Assembly: GCA_032622095.1 (NCBI GenBank)
Contig: CP136069.1
Span: 32,272,194-32,336,193, forward strand
Direction: 5' to 3'
DNA length: 64,000 nucleotides
DNA from: Siphonodentalium dalli
Taxonomy: Eukaryota; Mollusca; Scaphopoda; Gadilida; Siphonodentaliidae
Shown: piece by piece, positions 35,425 to 47,915 of the stretch
How the letters are laid out: each line of letters begins with the position of its first letter
Numbering within the stretch: the stretch's first letter is position 1
Program-made: the position numbers and the translations under genes
The notes under the pieces: generated by a model
Seen by the model: only the letters and a program-made list of their open reading frames with translations
The model's database searches: none
Told to the model about the DNA's origin: nothing

Positions 35425-35789
35425 AATATTCAATTAAAGGGGTCTAACAGTGATCAATGATAAGAATAACATTATAATTGTTGAATATGGATACCGCCAG
35501 TTTTTTGAATGCGACAAAAAAAGGGCATAACCAAATATCATAGTTCAAAATCGATAACACTATTTTTTTGTCGCCGATTAAAGTAATGTGGAACACTTCG
35601 TTTGTGGAACTTTTATAGGAATAGAGAATAATCTTGCTCAAAGTAGTTATTTGTCCCCCGAAACATTTCGGATGACTATTATAATCAACATTTCCGGATC
35701 ATAGCTTCAACATTATTACATCATACCATAGGATTTTGTGTGTATTTGGTATTTAAGAACGCACATGTAAAAATCGAATTTGGTCACTG

Positions 35790-36600
35790 TCTGATCATTT
35801 TTGAGGGAGTTGTGCTCATTTGTCGGCTTGCCCCCAGTTGTTTGGATTGTCCGGATGATAACTTGAGCAATATTCAACAGAGTTTCTTGAAATTTGGTAC
35901 GTTGATCACATTTGAGACACAGGTAAAGTTCGATTTGATCATGGTCTGGTGATTGTTGACGGAGCTATCAGCCAGAGGAGTTATGCATCTTTTTCGACTT
36001 AGAAATCTTTAAATTGTCTGGACGATAACTTGATAAATATTCAACTCAGTTAATTTCATTATATTTGGTAAGTGGTTGACATTTCAGACAACGCAGGTAA
36101 ACTTAGAAATCTTTAAATTGTCTGGACGATAACTTGATAAATAGTCAACTTAATTTCATTATATTTGGTATGTGGTTGACATTTCAGACAACGCAGGTCA
36201 AATTCGAAAATACATGATCACTGCTCGATGATTTTGGGCGGAGTTATGCCTCTTTTTAGGCGTATACATAATTAATGTTTGGTTTGTCTGGATGATCACG
36301 GCTCGATGATTTTGGGCGGAGTTATGCCTCTTTTTAGGTGTATACATAATTAATGTTTGGGTTGTCTGGATGATACTCTGAACAATGTTTAAGTTATGCT
36401 ATGTAGCCCACACTAACCAACTGTAAATGGCTACAGTTCAGAAACACAGGTCAATTTCGAATTTTAGAATTAATAATTTATTTGTTTCTAGATGATAACT
36501 TGACCAAACTGCAGAAAGGATATCTTGACATTCGGTCTGTACCACCATTAAGAACACAAGGGTTATCATCAATTTGGAATACAATTTTCACCAGAATTTA
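35790..36600 (+). repeat. Degenerate tandem repeats with GGAGTTATGCCTCTTTTT
   Basis: Several related blocks recur. TAGAAATCTTTAAATTGTCT occurs at 36000 and 36105, and CTCGATGATTTTGGGCGGAG occurs at 36221 and 36303. Older, looser units extend on both sides. Confidence 0.75.
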
Positions 36601-36990
36601 TAATTAAATGTTATACGCAAATGGGCAACACAAAACTTCATTCTTGTGTACGTGTATGGATTATGTGCAGTGCAGTGACAAACATTGGCACAATTAGTTC
36701 TATACATCTATCAGGGTGCAGGCGGTTATAGGCATGGAAATCAGTGTGACAATGGCTAATTATTTTCGAAAATGGGCAAAAAATATTTCATTTGGCCAAA
36801 TATTTTTTTACCCCAAAATCGGAATATATCGAAAAAAAAAGCATTCGATTTTTGAAACTGGATCGAAATGAGAATCAAATGTATAGTCTGATAATCTGCT
36901 AATTGATTATGTGACACAGCTTAATGGGTACCACAATGCAATTTGGCAGTGCATGACCAAACAATGTAACTCAACAGTAATGAGGATTAA

Positions 36991-37371
36991 CCCTTTACCC
37001 AACAGAACGCCCAGAAACGCCCTAACAGCCTAAATTATCTTCGGTCTGTCTCAATAAAACCATACAAATATGGATATCATTGGAACCGGCTCCTTGACCA
37101 CATTGTGATAGTTACAGTTATGCCCTGTGCCAATGCATTCTCTTATATATGCGAGTCGACCATAGGTCGCCTCGCATATATAAGAGAATGCATTGGCCTA
37201 AAAAAAATCTTTTTTTAACACTTTTTACAATTTTTTCTTACATTCTTTAACAATTTTATAATTTTTAATGTGTTAAGCCAATGCATTCTCTTATATATGC
37301 GAGGCGACCTATGGTCGACTCGCATATATAAGAGAATGCATTGGCACAGGGCCCTTCTGTAGGGTAAAGGG
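36991..37371 (-). mobile_element. piggyBac-like MITE, copy 2
   Basis: Flanked by TTAA at 36987-36990 and 37372-37375. Opposite orientation to the copy at 18857-19281, with the same CCCTTTACCCAACAGAACG end and the same paired CCAATGCATTCTCTT hairpins (37127-37197 and 37276-37349). The right terminus is slightly degenerate (TTCTGTAGGGTAAAGGG). Confidence 0.87.
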
Positions 37372-37641
37372 TTAAGACTAATGAATCATTTGTTTGTCTA
37401 GATTTTTCGGCCCAGCGTGAACATTGGTCCCAATTGATATAGAAACCCAAACTGAATCTCTGTGACATGACTTCTGAAGATATACATGTAATTGGGCTGG
37501 TATCGACACACTAACCAACAAACCTATACATTAGACTAGTAAGAAGTAAAACTGATTCCAGTCAAACTGATATTTAACCCAGAATACACCTTTCATATTC
37601 CATAAGATTGTCATATTTTGGAACGATCATTCTCGTTACAG

Positions 37642-37767
37642 CTTCGGCCGGATCGGATAAAAGAACTGGCGAGTCCGCTACTCCAGGATGTCTAAAAAAA
37701 ATTTGTGAATGTGACGCAAAAGGTTTTTGGGAACGACAAGGATCAGCGTGTACATACCGGGTGAAAG
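37642..37767 (+). CDS. Cysteine-rich GPI-type protein, exon B
   Basis: Acceptor TCTCGTTACAG ends at 37641; strong donor AAAG/GTGAGT follows 37767. The exon is 126 bases, phase 1 to phase 1, and encodes SAGSDKRTGESATPGCLKKI and then CECDAKGFW and SACTYRVK, with four cysteines. The short CxC pattern matches the second half of an EB-like module, so it likely completes the disulphide set begun in exon A. An A-tract (CTAAAAAAAATTTG) lies inside the exon. Confidence 0.68.
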
Positions 37768-37792
37768 GTGAGTTTTCTCTAGTGTGCATGTA

Positions 37793-38210
37793 AACACTGT
37801 GGGGGAACTACTCCTGGCGATTTGGTTCTCTACCGAGCTTTATTTACATTCTCTACCGAGCACAGTTTGCGGGTGGCATATACTACTTTACATAAGGCAG
37901 AGAATCGAGTTATTCGCAGAGAACCGAGCGCTCGCTAGAGAATCGGAGTCCTCAGCAGAGAATCGGAATCGGAAAATAAAAAGTAAATTTCTGTGCATTT
38001 CAGGATTAATTTTTCAACTATTTTTACACACACTGATGGCCAGTGACTATAATTTCACAGTAGCGCTATGAAAGCCACGAAACACTGTTCTAATGCTGTT
38101 GATTTTTACGTTTTATGCCGCAATTGCTCGATAGAGAATCGGAATCGTCGCTAAAAATGCGCACGAAACTCGGCAGAGAACCAAATATCTAGGAGAAGTC
38201 CCCCCACTGT
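37793..38210. mobile_element. MITE with 7-bp target-site duplication
   Basis: Flanked by GCATGTA at 37786-37792 and 38211-38217. Imperfect inverted ends carry CACTGTGGGGG and GATTTGGTTCTCTACCGAG (the inverse at the right is CTCGGCAGAGAACC). The interior repeats AGAGAATCGGA several times. It sits 25 bp inside the intron after exon B. Confidence 0.75.
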
Positions 38211-39130
38211 GCATGTACACATGCATGCTGATCGAGACTTTTATTTGATGACAAAAACCCAATCGTTCACTTCCATGGCGTGAAGTCTATACCGAATTGA
38301 CCAACATGCACCACGCTGACTGATGAATTTAGTGCTTGGACTTCCCTGTCAGTGAATGATTTTGACACTTTGAAATAGTTATATGTATTTCTTTATTTCC
38401 TCCATTAATGAAGAGCTCACAGAGATATACATGTAACATATACACAGTTCAAACGAAAAAGAAAAAAAAAGAAAGCACAAATCATACAAGACGGAGCATA
38501 ATGATACAGTCATATATGAAGTACAGAGTATTGAGACAACGCAACGCACTTGTTATGTACAATATGTATATGATACCGAAATCGCACACGTAATCACACG
38601 TACGGAATATTCGCAGCACTCAGGCAGTTATCTGCGGATCCGCTACAACTCATAAACACCTAACAACATTCACCTTTCTCCCATCAATACAAGCGATATA
38701 GACCAAGGCGCGATAGCGCCGCGGTATGCATTTCTTGTACATATACCCAAGCGGGTTATAACATATTTTTCATAAATGTGTTCGCACCCCTTGGCCAATC
38801 AAATTGCTCAAATCCATGAACAATATTTCTTGTATGAATCTGTATTTCGACCAAAATATAGACTCGTGCTAAAACTCACTGCGAAATTTACATTATGTGG
38901 ATAGTAAGCTGAAAGGAGATCGGAGCGGAAATTGGGGAAATTCTAACAATATGCCATGTAAATGATCGCACCAATCACTCGGTAAGTTAAAACACGGATC
39001 ATACCATTAGTAGCGGTCATATATAGTGGGCTGCATGGATGGGTCACAACACTTTCGACTGAATAGTTTTTGGTTTGTCGGGAGGGGGCGGTGTGATTGG
39101 AAGTAAACTGAACGAAATCCATATCTGTTT

Positions 39131-39767
39131 GGTAGCAATACACGATTTCCAACCTGGGAGGGAGTACTGTACTTCAAATCAATGCTAAGCCATTATCGTT
39201 GGCATATATCCCATCAAGCATGTTTTAATTTCAACAGAAATTTTAGGTGTAATCATTTAAATGTACTTTTGGTTCTTCGTACAATTTGTCATTGAGTTAT
39301 GCGCCTTGGTTTGCGCACACGAAACGCTCAATTTTACCCATTTTTTTTACTCAAATTGGCCATTATCAACCCAAAAACAGACCACGATAGAGCGAATGTC
39401 AGTAAATAAGATTGTTCAACCTGATAGTGCTATGTTGGAGCTGAGAAATATTTGAAATAGAAAAAAAGTTATCGTATCAATTTGAAAAAAAAAGTCTTGC
39501 GAGCCCAGATGACAGAATTCAGGGGAGAGAAATCGGGCTATTTTCCTGTAATCAATAACACAGAGTTGGCCTTCACTGAATACGAAAACCCTGTTGCGTA
39601 TCCAAATGTTTCACTTTTTTGAGAACTTTCCCAGTTTTGTAAAATAAATAAATCTTCAAACCAGTAATGACACAGTTAACACAGGCTACACTGGCTGTTA
39701 TGCCCCCAGATACTTATATTTCTATTTTTCAGACCCCCTACAACCCGTGAAATCGTGTACTGCTACC
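39131..39767 (+). mobile_element. MITE with GGTAGCAATACAC ends, copy 1
   Basis: Starts GGTAGCAATACACGATTTCC and ends CGTGTACTGCTACC, short inverted termini. Nearly the same sequence recurs at 41080-41703 in the same orientation. The body has no coding frame of its own. Confidence 0.78.
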
Positions 39768-40189
39768 TTAAAGGAAAAATAGAGTTATCCCCCTTCAACG
39801 CGCAAATGTCCAGTCAAGTCTCTGACCTACACCGATAACTTTTATATATAACACATATGGTGTTTCTTCAGTGCGAATGGGAAATAAGGTCAATATAAGT
39901 AGTGCGGTTTCAATAAAAATGAACCAATTTCACCCAAATTATTGGTTATAGTGAAAAAAACAAAGTTAAATTATAAATGTGACATCATGCCCACCACCTT
40001 AAAACTAAACATCCCAGTCAAAAAGGCAGTCTGAACAGACATATTACATCTGTATTTTGCTGACCAGAGCATAATTATGCACTGTGGTTATTTACTAGCC
40101 AGCCCCCCACCCTCCCAGCATATGTTAAGACAATGTTCTTGTCACACCCCCCCCCCCCCCGAATATGCTAAGACAATGTATTTGTTTAT

Positions 40190-40925
40190 TTGGAAACACG
40201 ACCAAGACCGAATAACCAATATAAATCAATACGCCTATTCGTAGGTGGTATCCGAGGAGTTCCATTGTTGGAATGTTCCCTTAGCAACACATTTCGTTAC
40301 ATGCAAATAACTTTTATGTGGTCAGTCATAAACATGTAAGAACGCAACAAAACTCCAAACAAATCGTAGGGAATAACTAATGCATATATAATCACCCCTT
40401 CCCCAAAATATGAACCATGTTTATTTGGCCGGTCGGTGTACATTCATTGATTCAATGACTTAATTGTCAAGTTGAAATCACACTATTTAATTATTTATGG
40501 AATCTTATATACCATTTGTATTGTGCTGGTGCTCACACGCTTTCGTGATAACTCAGTAGCTGACTTTAACCCCTCTCCAATATACATATTGACATTACTC
40601 GGTCATTCGGAAACACGACCAAGACTAAATAACCAACATTAATATGGCTTTTCGCACCAGGTATCCAAGGAATTCCATTGTTGAAATGTTTGCGTGGCAA
40701 CACGTTTAATTAAATTAATGTCAATTTTATGTAATTACACAATACCGCACCACTCAAAACGAATCGTACAGAGTAACTGATGTATATATAATCACATCAC
40801 CGACCCCCCCCCCCAAATGTGAACCGGAATGTTTTTTTTATCCATAGCAGACATACGCTGAATTTGTTTTTTGCCCTGTCGGTGTGATCATTCAGTGACT
40901 TGTCAAGCTGGAATCCATAGTATTT
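40190..40925 (+). repeat. Two-copy tandem duplication, about 405-bp period
   Basis: Copy 1 starts at about 40190 (GGAAACACGACCAAGACCGA) and copy 2 at about 40608 (GGAAACACGACCAAGACTAA). Shared landmarks are TTCCATTGTTG, GCAACACNTTT and TGCATATATAATCAC (TGTATATATAATCAC). They are moderately diverged and lie between the two GGTAGC MITEs. Confidence 0.75.
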
Positions 40926-41079
40926 ACAGCCTCTGATACAAATACTCTACAAGCGAATGCACCTAATTCCGAGAACAGTCATAAATAGAAACTGTGAATA
41001 GTAACTCAGACACGAAGATAGGAAAGATAAAATGTTTCAGTAGATTTTCACTAATTTATCCAATTTGATATGTCTCTTT

Positions 41080-41703
41080 AAGGTAACAATACACGATTTC
41101 CAGCAATTTTGCCAACCTGGGAGGGGGTATTGTACTTCAAATCAATGCTAAGCCATTATCGTTGGCATATATCCCATCAAGCATGTTTTAATTTCGACAG
41201 AACTTTAGGTACTTTTGGTTCTTCGTACAATTTGTCATTGAGTTATGCCCCTTGGTTTGCACACACGAAACGCTCAATTTTACCATTTGTTTTACTCAAA
41301 TTGGCCATTTTCAACCCAAAAACAGACCATGGTAGAGCAAATGTCAGTAAATAAGATTCTTCCACCTGATTGAGCTATTTTGGAGCTGAGAAATATTTGA
41401 AATAGAAAAAAGTTATCGTATCAATTTGAAAAAAAAGTCTTGCGAGCCCAGATGACAGAATTCACGGGAGAGTAATCGGGCTATTTTCCTGTAATCAATA
41501 ACACAGAGTTGGCCTTCACTGAATACGAAAACCCTGTTGCGTATCCAAATTTTTCACTTTTTTGAGAACTTTCCCAGTTTTGTAAAATAAATAAACCTTC
41601 AAACCAGTAATGACACAGTTAACACAGACTACACTGGCTGTTATGCCCCCCATATACTTATATTTCTATTTTTCAGACCCCCTACAACGTGTACTGCTAC
41701 CTT
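41080..41703 (+). mobile_element. MITE with GGTAGCAATACAC ends, copy 2
   Basis: Direct copy of 39131-39767, with AAGGTAACAATACACGATTT at the start and GTGTACTGCTACCTT at the end. Differences are mainly small indels. Confidence 0.78.
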
Positions 41704-42430
41704 TGGAATGCATAATCAACAATAATTACGTAATGATCTTTGGGATGATACCATTGAGAACATTCCACAAACTGTTCACATTTACATGTACGCGGAAATT
41801 CCAGCCAATAAATACAGGATTGGTCAAGTCTTTTGTCATGAATGCCGGTGGTATTTCATGACACAAACTTCATGTATTGTGGAATAGTTTCACTTCGGAG
41901 TCCGAACACTACCGGAACATTGCCTCGACCTGGATTCAATTATACCAACAAGACGGAAATAACCTTAACATTTGATTGAATGGTAATTGATAGGTATTCA
42001 TCGTATTGAAAGTAGCACAATTCCGTTTTCCTCAGGGTGTGAATCGGTTTATGCTATGATATTGATAATGTGATTTCCCGTAACAATCGGACTATAACCG
42101 AGCAAGTCGGTGCTCCCCAAACCTCAGTTTCATATATTTTCAGGCATGCGTCTTATTTCTCTTTAACAAGACTGTCCTAACTGGAACTCCGTATTTTATT
42201 ATACTTCAACAGATGACTATAATTATATAGCCTATATTAAAGGGAAACAGCGATTAAATGAGTCATGACCGTTCTAGCGTGTACAGTCTTCACACACGTC
42301 ATTACACTTTTACACGGTATATATTCATTCTTTATATTTTGGAATGGCTGGGGTATGGTGATATAAGCATGTTCTACATACATTATGCATGTTACTGTAT
42401 GTTTTCTTGTACCATGTAACAATGGTTGGA

Positions 42431-42460
42431 ATAAACAATCAATCAATCAATCAATCAATC
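42431..42460 (+). repeat. (AATC)n microsatellite after AATAAA
   Basis: TTGGAATAAACAATC is followed by repeated AATC units. A polyadenylation-like signal joined to a short tandem tail resembles the 3' end of a LINE or SINE, but no body was recognised upstream. Confidence 0.6.
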
Positions 42461-43139
42461 ACAAGAGTATCTTGGTGTATATTTATGGTTGACGTTATTT
42501 CCATACAATCATATATACAACATTCACATTCAAGAAAGAAATTAGCTACCGTAATAATTAGTAGACTTTGCCACGCGGTTCACACGAACATTTCCGAGAT
42601 TCATCAATCAATAGCTGCATGTGCAGCCACCACTTCATAAAAAGCGATGGACAACCCGCGTCACTTCAAGTAGACCATCTGCACGCGCTTGCTGTGTGTT
42701 GTGATTGGGAGACTGTGTTGGAATTTTAGCAATGTGTTACTTACTATTGTTTTGGTAGTTTTGAGAAGTTGTTTATGTTAACAGTGCTCCAATACATATG
42801 TACTGGTATATAGGTATACTAAATTATTTGTAGATCGATTGGGGTCATTCGTTTATGACCGGCAGAGTAGTTACACATATGTCGATTGAATCCCGAAGAG
42901 CTATTCAAAAACTTTGTTTAATTATTGTGCTGGTCAAAATACAATGACACACAATTCGATCTGCAAGTCATTATCAAGTGAAATTGGAAATGGTCCAGCC
43001 ATTGAGCTTGACAGTTTGGCATATCTACCGCCGCTGTATTGAATAGCTTGGTCACACCACGCCATAACATTTCCCACATCTTTTTCCATGGAAACACGGT
43101 TTGTTTACCATAAATCCTTTTATTCTTAATTGAAAACAG

Positions 43140-43307
43140 CTCATCACGGTGATTCATGTGTGGACATCACACAGCATGCTGATGTATCAAAAAAAGGAGG
43201 ACTCTGCCAAAACGACACCTTACGGATGATCTGCACAAGTGGTACCTGTCAATGTCTAGGAGGATTGAACGATATGCTATCTACTGACAACTATGATTAC
43301 TGCAAAT
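43140..43307 (+). CDS. Cysteine-rich GPI-type protein, EB-like exon C
   Basis: Acceptor TTGAAAACAG ends at 43139 (weak polypyrimidine tract); strong donor AAAT/GTAAGT follows 43307. The exon is 168 bases, phase 1 to phase 1. It encodes HHGDSCVDITQHADVSKKGG, then LCQNDTLRMIC, TSGTCQCLGG and DYCK: six cysteines in a near-textbook EB-module order (C, C, C, C-x-C, C). It joins exon B in frame. The flanking intron sequence is repeat-filled. Confidence 0.8.
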
Positions 43308-43482
43308 GTAAGTATATGTGTCAGCTCATATTGAAATTCAAAAACACAAATGATCTCATATCGGCATTGTTCGAATCTGAATTACGCTCTATATATGAAC
43401 CTATATCGACTTGCCATATGTACGCTCTTGATAATGTGTTTTGACTGTGGCCCGCGCCATAACACGGAATAACAGGCAATAC

Positions 43483-44490
43483 GATCATACGCTAGCGTAA
43501 TTAACGAACCAAAACAAAACCATTCATATGAGGGTAGCTGTGGCGTTTTTTTCCTTTTTTTTTAATCAATCAAAATCAGTTTATAGATTCTCTGGTATTC
43601 CCTCCAAATAAGATTCACTTAAGGCTATATTAACTGGGTTCGTCGAATGAATGGACCCCAATCGTAATTTCGAGTATAAATTAGGCAAATAAATCGTACT
43701 TCCGGGTAGTCTTGATCGACGGCTAGACTATTCATGGTTATAAACTACTAGTACCAACATCAAAGTGAAAATAATTCTACCTTGTCGAGAGGGAAACGGG
43801 GACATCCTTAATGAATTTAACCAATTTATTTCTTTTCTTGACGCTGGGTGAAGACTGCGGCGGAGATACTCTACCGAGAAGCGTGTCCATCATCATTTCA
43901 TAGATGTTCATTTCATTCAAAAGCGTCACCGTGTCGATTTCAACTAAATTAGACGAAAAACGTCATCGTGTAACTTTTATTCCCCGTTGACCGAGTTCGC
44001 ATGAATGTGGCTTCTGCTTTGTTAATACTTGAATATACTATATATAGTCTTATGATAACAATTAATTCCATATTAAATATAGTTATTTCGTTTCGCACAG
44101 TAACGCACCGCCCATCTTCGGTAAATTCGTGATGACATTCTTATTATATTTCACATCAGGGATGTCGCCCCGATGTGTGTAGATTGTAGTTACTATAGTG
44201 TCGTTATTTATTTTGTCTTATTTTCTCAATAAAGGGTAAACTAACGCTACGAATGAACTTACATTGTAATTCAATGTTCATACTTCCCATTTTCAATACC
44301 AGTAATCGAAAGACACAGTACCAAGATTTTCCGATTACGACATTAATGCTTTAACCAAACCGATCTACTGTGCGACAAAAGTGCTCGCGAAATTCAAAAC
44401 AGCTGCGTCGTATTAGATAATAATTGGTGATTTCACAAAATCAGATATAGTCTATACACGACCCAAAGCGTCCGGCTTTGGTTCGTTATA
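43483..44490 (+). mobile_element. Non-autonomous dispersed element, copy 2
   Basis: Full-length relative of 20755-21664 in the same orientation, with the same ends (GATCATACGCTAGCGTAATT and GCGTCCGGCTTTGGTTCGTT) and a few internal insertions. Confidence 0.78.
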
Positions 44491-44519
44491 AGTCCATTAT
44501 GGGCTTATTTCATTATCGA

Positions 44520-44757
44520 ATAAGTCTAATATGAATCTATGTGGATATGTACATGTTTGTCCATTGTGAATCTATGTGGATATGTACATGTTTGTCCAGT
44601 GTGAACCTATGTGGATATGTACATGTTTGTCCAGTGTGAACCTATGTGGATATGTACATGTTTGTCCAGTGTGAACCTATGTGGATATGTACATGTGTGT
44701 CCAGTGTGAACCTATGTGGATATGTACATGTTTGTCCAGTGTGAACCTATTTGCACG
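44520..44757 (+). repeat. 35-bp minisatellite, about 6.5 units
   Basis: The unit is TGTGAACCTATGTGGATATG followed by TACATGTTTGTCCAG, 35 bp. Copies are almost identical. Confidence 0.93.
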
Positions 44758-44802
44758 AGGATTTGTTGATAATTAAACACAATAACAAACATCAGTTTCT
44801 AA

Positions 44803-45216
44803 GGGTACGTTCATACGCTGGCAAGTTTGCACAGTATGTTTTTGTGGGCATTTCGTCATAGAAAACCACATTGTGCCAGAATATGAACGGAAACGTGCAC
44901 ATAACATGCATCTTTACCAAAGCGAAAGACATGAGAAGTAACATTTATCTAGTTCCACTTATAACAGTGTTACTGGAATTTGCCTTCAAATACCTGTATG
45001 ATTTATTCTTGCAAGATAATTGCATGCTATTTACAGGCAAATTCCGGTAGCATCATTACTGGTGGAACTACAGAGCTTTTACGTCGCGCGTAGTTAGCTG
45101 TGGCACAGATGCACTTTATATGCTTGTTTCCGTTCATATTCTGGCACCATATCGTTTTCTACGACGAAATGCCTGCAAACCATACTGTGCAAACTTGCCA
45201 GTGTATGAACGTACCC
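44803..45216. mobile_element. Harbinger-like MITE, copy 1
   Basis: Inverted ends of about 90 bp: GGGTACGTTCATACGCTGGC at the left and its inverse GTGTATGAACGTACCC at the right, flanked by TAA and TTA. A second inverted repeat lies inside, with AGTTCCACTTATAAC and GGAATTTGCC arms at 44955-45070. A related copy lies at 49928-50403. Confidence 0.75.
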
Positions 45217-45407
45217 TTAGTGTCTACTGACTGCGGGGTTATAATGCAAATGTAAGTATACAGAGCATATATATAAGACAACAGTTCCTTCCAGTATATC
45301 TGGTTGGTTGATTTCTGTATATTCCTATTCGTGACGGTTTCATTATCTTCGGACAACCACACGAAGAAACTGGAGTAATGTGTTTTCTATTGAGTTACTA
45401 TATATAA

Positions 45408-45595
45408 CAGTAATGCCCTAAACAATCGACTCCTTAATCACAGCAGAATTATGGGTAACTTTTCAGGATATAGTCGGAAATATGGTTTGTTCCATTCATC
45501 GGAAAGCTCTCAGTGAGCCATATTTCCGACTAAATCCTGAAAAGTTACCCATAACTCTGATGTGGTTAAGGGGTCGATTAATTATGGCATTACTG
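45408..45595. mobile_element. Tc1/mariner-like MITE, copy 1
   Basis: CAGTAATGCC at the left and GGCATTACTG at the right, next to TA on the right side. The arms share ATGGGTAACTTTTCAGGAT and TCGGAAATATGG, so most of the 188 bp folds into a hairpin. No transposase. Confidence 0.82.
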
Positions 45596-46619
45596 TAGTT
45601 TTGCTTTCAAATGTCATTCTTTTAACCTTTTCTTTACTACACTGTAAATGGATTCCCTCATTCAGATTGGAATTACTGGGGGATTTCCGCAAATAAAAGT
45701 CTTTACATAATAAAAAAACAACACTTCTGCTGTATATGTAACATATCCATACACAGGTCAGACACGTCCTAGACACACCTACTATTACGCGCACCGCGTG
45801 TATACTGTCCTAGATATTCTAGATAGCTATGGTTCGCTTGGCGTTTTATTTATATATAATCGTTTTTTTTTTTGGGAGGAATAAAAGTCGAACTGCGAAC
45901 CGGAGGCCGAGTCCGGTAAAAGGTGTAGTTGGGAATTTCTATTTCGTGTATTGTCCTTTACATTATTATGTCAATAATGTTGATTTTTGGTTTGTGACAA
46001 GCTAGTATGTCAATTACTAATAAAAGAAATGAAAAGGATAATTTGTAAGTCTTATATTTCAACTTTTATAGATATTTTTCGTTTTGCAGCCCACTGGGGG
46101 TTGTGGTCGGAGACGACCGAGTCGGCCGCCGGTTCGTTAATTAGGTGCTGGTTGTTATTGTTATTTTGACGGAATTCTGAGTTGGTCATTTGCAAAACCA
46201 ATAAATTATATATTCTATAATTACAATCATGGGTATATAATATATGATATTGAGCGTGTTACCATATCTGGCATTGGTTTTCTTATAGTTATGTGTTTTA
46301 CTATTACAGGTAATTTTAAAGGCGCCAAATCCACTATTGCCCAGTTTCTATGTGGAAAATAAACAATACCGAAGCATATGGACAGTATATGGACAGAATT
46401 CGTTTTTCAGCATTTTGCGCCAACTTATTTTATTTATAATCGCACAACTATACCTTCTAAATGACATTTCAATGATGACGCAATCGTTTTTGTATAGCAA
46501 TTTAGTAATGTAAATGTATTTAGACCATTTGAATGTTAATTGACTTCCATATGATGTGCATCATGGTCAGTCATTCGCGCCGATCTAATAATTATGATAT
46601 CTACAAAGGCGCATTATAT

Positions 46620-46926
46620 TATAGGGCACCCGAAATACCACCGCACCCCAAATATATAAATACACAACTCGTTGTAACAGCATCCAATAACTCGTTATAT
46701 TGACTTGCAAGTCGTCATAGCGAATTGTCGGAAGTCGTTGTAACGACTTGTTCAAATACGTATACAAATCGTTACAACGTATTGCAAATGGTTCTACAAG
46801 TCGTTATAACTCGACTTTTCTGTATTTCTATAAGTCGTTATAACAACTTGCATGTCGTTATAACGAGTTGTATATTTGTATATTTGGGGGTGCACATGCG
46901 GTTCGTGGTGTTTCGGATGGCCCTAT
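46620..46926. mobile_element. Foldback MITE with internal CGTTATAACG repeats
   Basis: The ends are TATAGGGCACCCGAAATACC and the inverse GGTGTTTCGGATGGCCCTATA, followed inward by CACCCCAAATATA-type arms. The interior (46670-46870) carries about ten variants of AACTCGTTATAACGACTTG, each itself nearly palindromic. Confidence 0.78.
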
Positions 46927-47191
46927 AATGCGATTTCGTAGTAATCATTCCTATATAGTATATATGACAATGTTTTTGAATCATTTTCGTGAAATCTGAG
47001 ATTGGGGTATATGCCTCTTTTATCAAATTCACACAAAAAAACGGCGTTGTCCATATTCACATAAAATAGTTGAATATTAGTATAATAGGGCCATAATAGG
47101 AAATTAGTCTTCTCGTATAGCCCGATGTTAATGTTTTATCCCCACCCGCTATTTCGCTTTAGATGGCCCGTTTATCCTATAACAAGTTTTG

Positions 47192-47387
47192 TCCCTTTCA
47201 TGGCCGGAGCTGCGCTGGTGCAGCATTAAATATCATGTGCCAATGCATTCTCTTATATATACGAGTCTCCCATGGGAAGCATCGCATATAGATATATATA
47301 TGCGACTCGCATAAATAAGAGAATGCATTGGCACAGGGTTTTCGCAAAATTTCAGGAAGCTCCAGTCATGAAAGGGTTATATAGCTT
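47192..47387. mobile_element. Small MITE carrying the CCAATGCATTCTCTT hairpin
   Basis: The left end CCCTTTCATGGCCGGAGCT and right end AGCTCCAGTCATGAAAGGG are inverted repeats. The central 100 bases (47239-47338) are the shared hairpin with a longer ATATATATGCGA centre. A left-end relative (CCCGTTAATGACGGGAGCTG) is at about 56826. Confidence 0.75.
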
Positions 47388-47565
47388 CCTGGTTATACAA
47401 TAATAAACACGAATCGAGGATCCCTGTCCGGAAACGCTTTCGTCAATTCATGTTTATTTTAGTTCCAAATCCTGGTAGAATACATGCAATCAATTTAACA
47501 CATTTTAAACACGCGAAAACGTCCGGAGCGTAGAAAGCTGAATAACTCTATATCTGAGATCGCTT

Positions 47566-47915
47566 AAAGGGGTACTGTACCCTAAATCTGGCCATTTATG
47601 GGACCATCTCCTCTTATACTCAACAGAGTGTATTCAACAAATGAATGAACTTGAGCCATGGGTGTGTTAAAAATACACTTGTGTGCTCTATAAACGATGC
47701 AAACAACATGGTAATTACAATGAAAATGAATTTATGACTCCAGCCATTTATTCATTTTCATTATAATTACCATGTTGTTTGTATCATTCACAGAGCACAT
47801 GAGTGTATTTTGCACTCATCCATGGCTCAAATTCATTCATTTGTTGCATATATTCTGTTGAGTATAAAAGGAGATGGTGCCATAAATGGCCAGATTCAGG
47901 GTACAGTACCCCTTT
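47566..47915. mobile_element. Full-length foldback MITE, 350 bp
   Basis: AAAGGGGTACTGTACCCTAA at the left pairs with GGGTACAGTACCCCTTT at the right. The pairing continues through ATGAATGAACTTGAGCCATG-type arms to the centre near 47740, so nearly the whole element is one imperfect hairpin. Confidence 0.88.

Noticed and set aside
40141-40161. Poly-C runs (also near 40805, 52870 and 60107) as a regulatory signal
   Set aside because: Homopolymer tracts without context; prone to sequencing-length error.
45845-46165. tRNA- or SINE-like words (GAACTGCGAACCGGAGGCCGAG)
   Set aside because: No box A/box B pair at the proper spacing and no flanking duplication.
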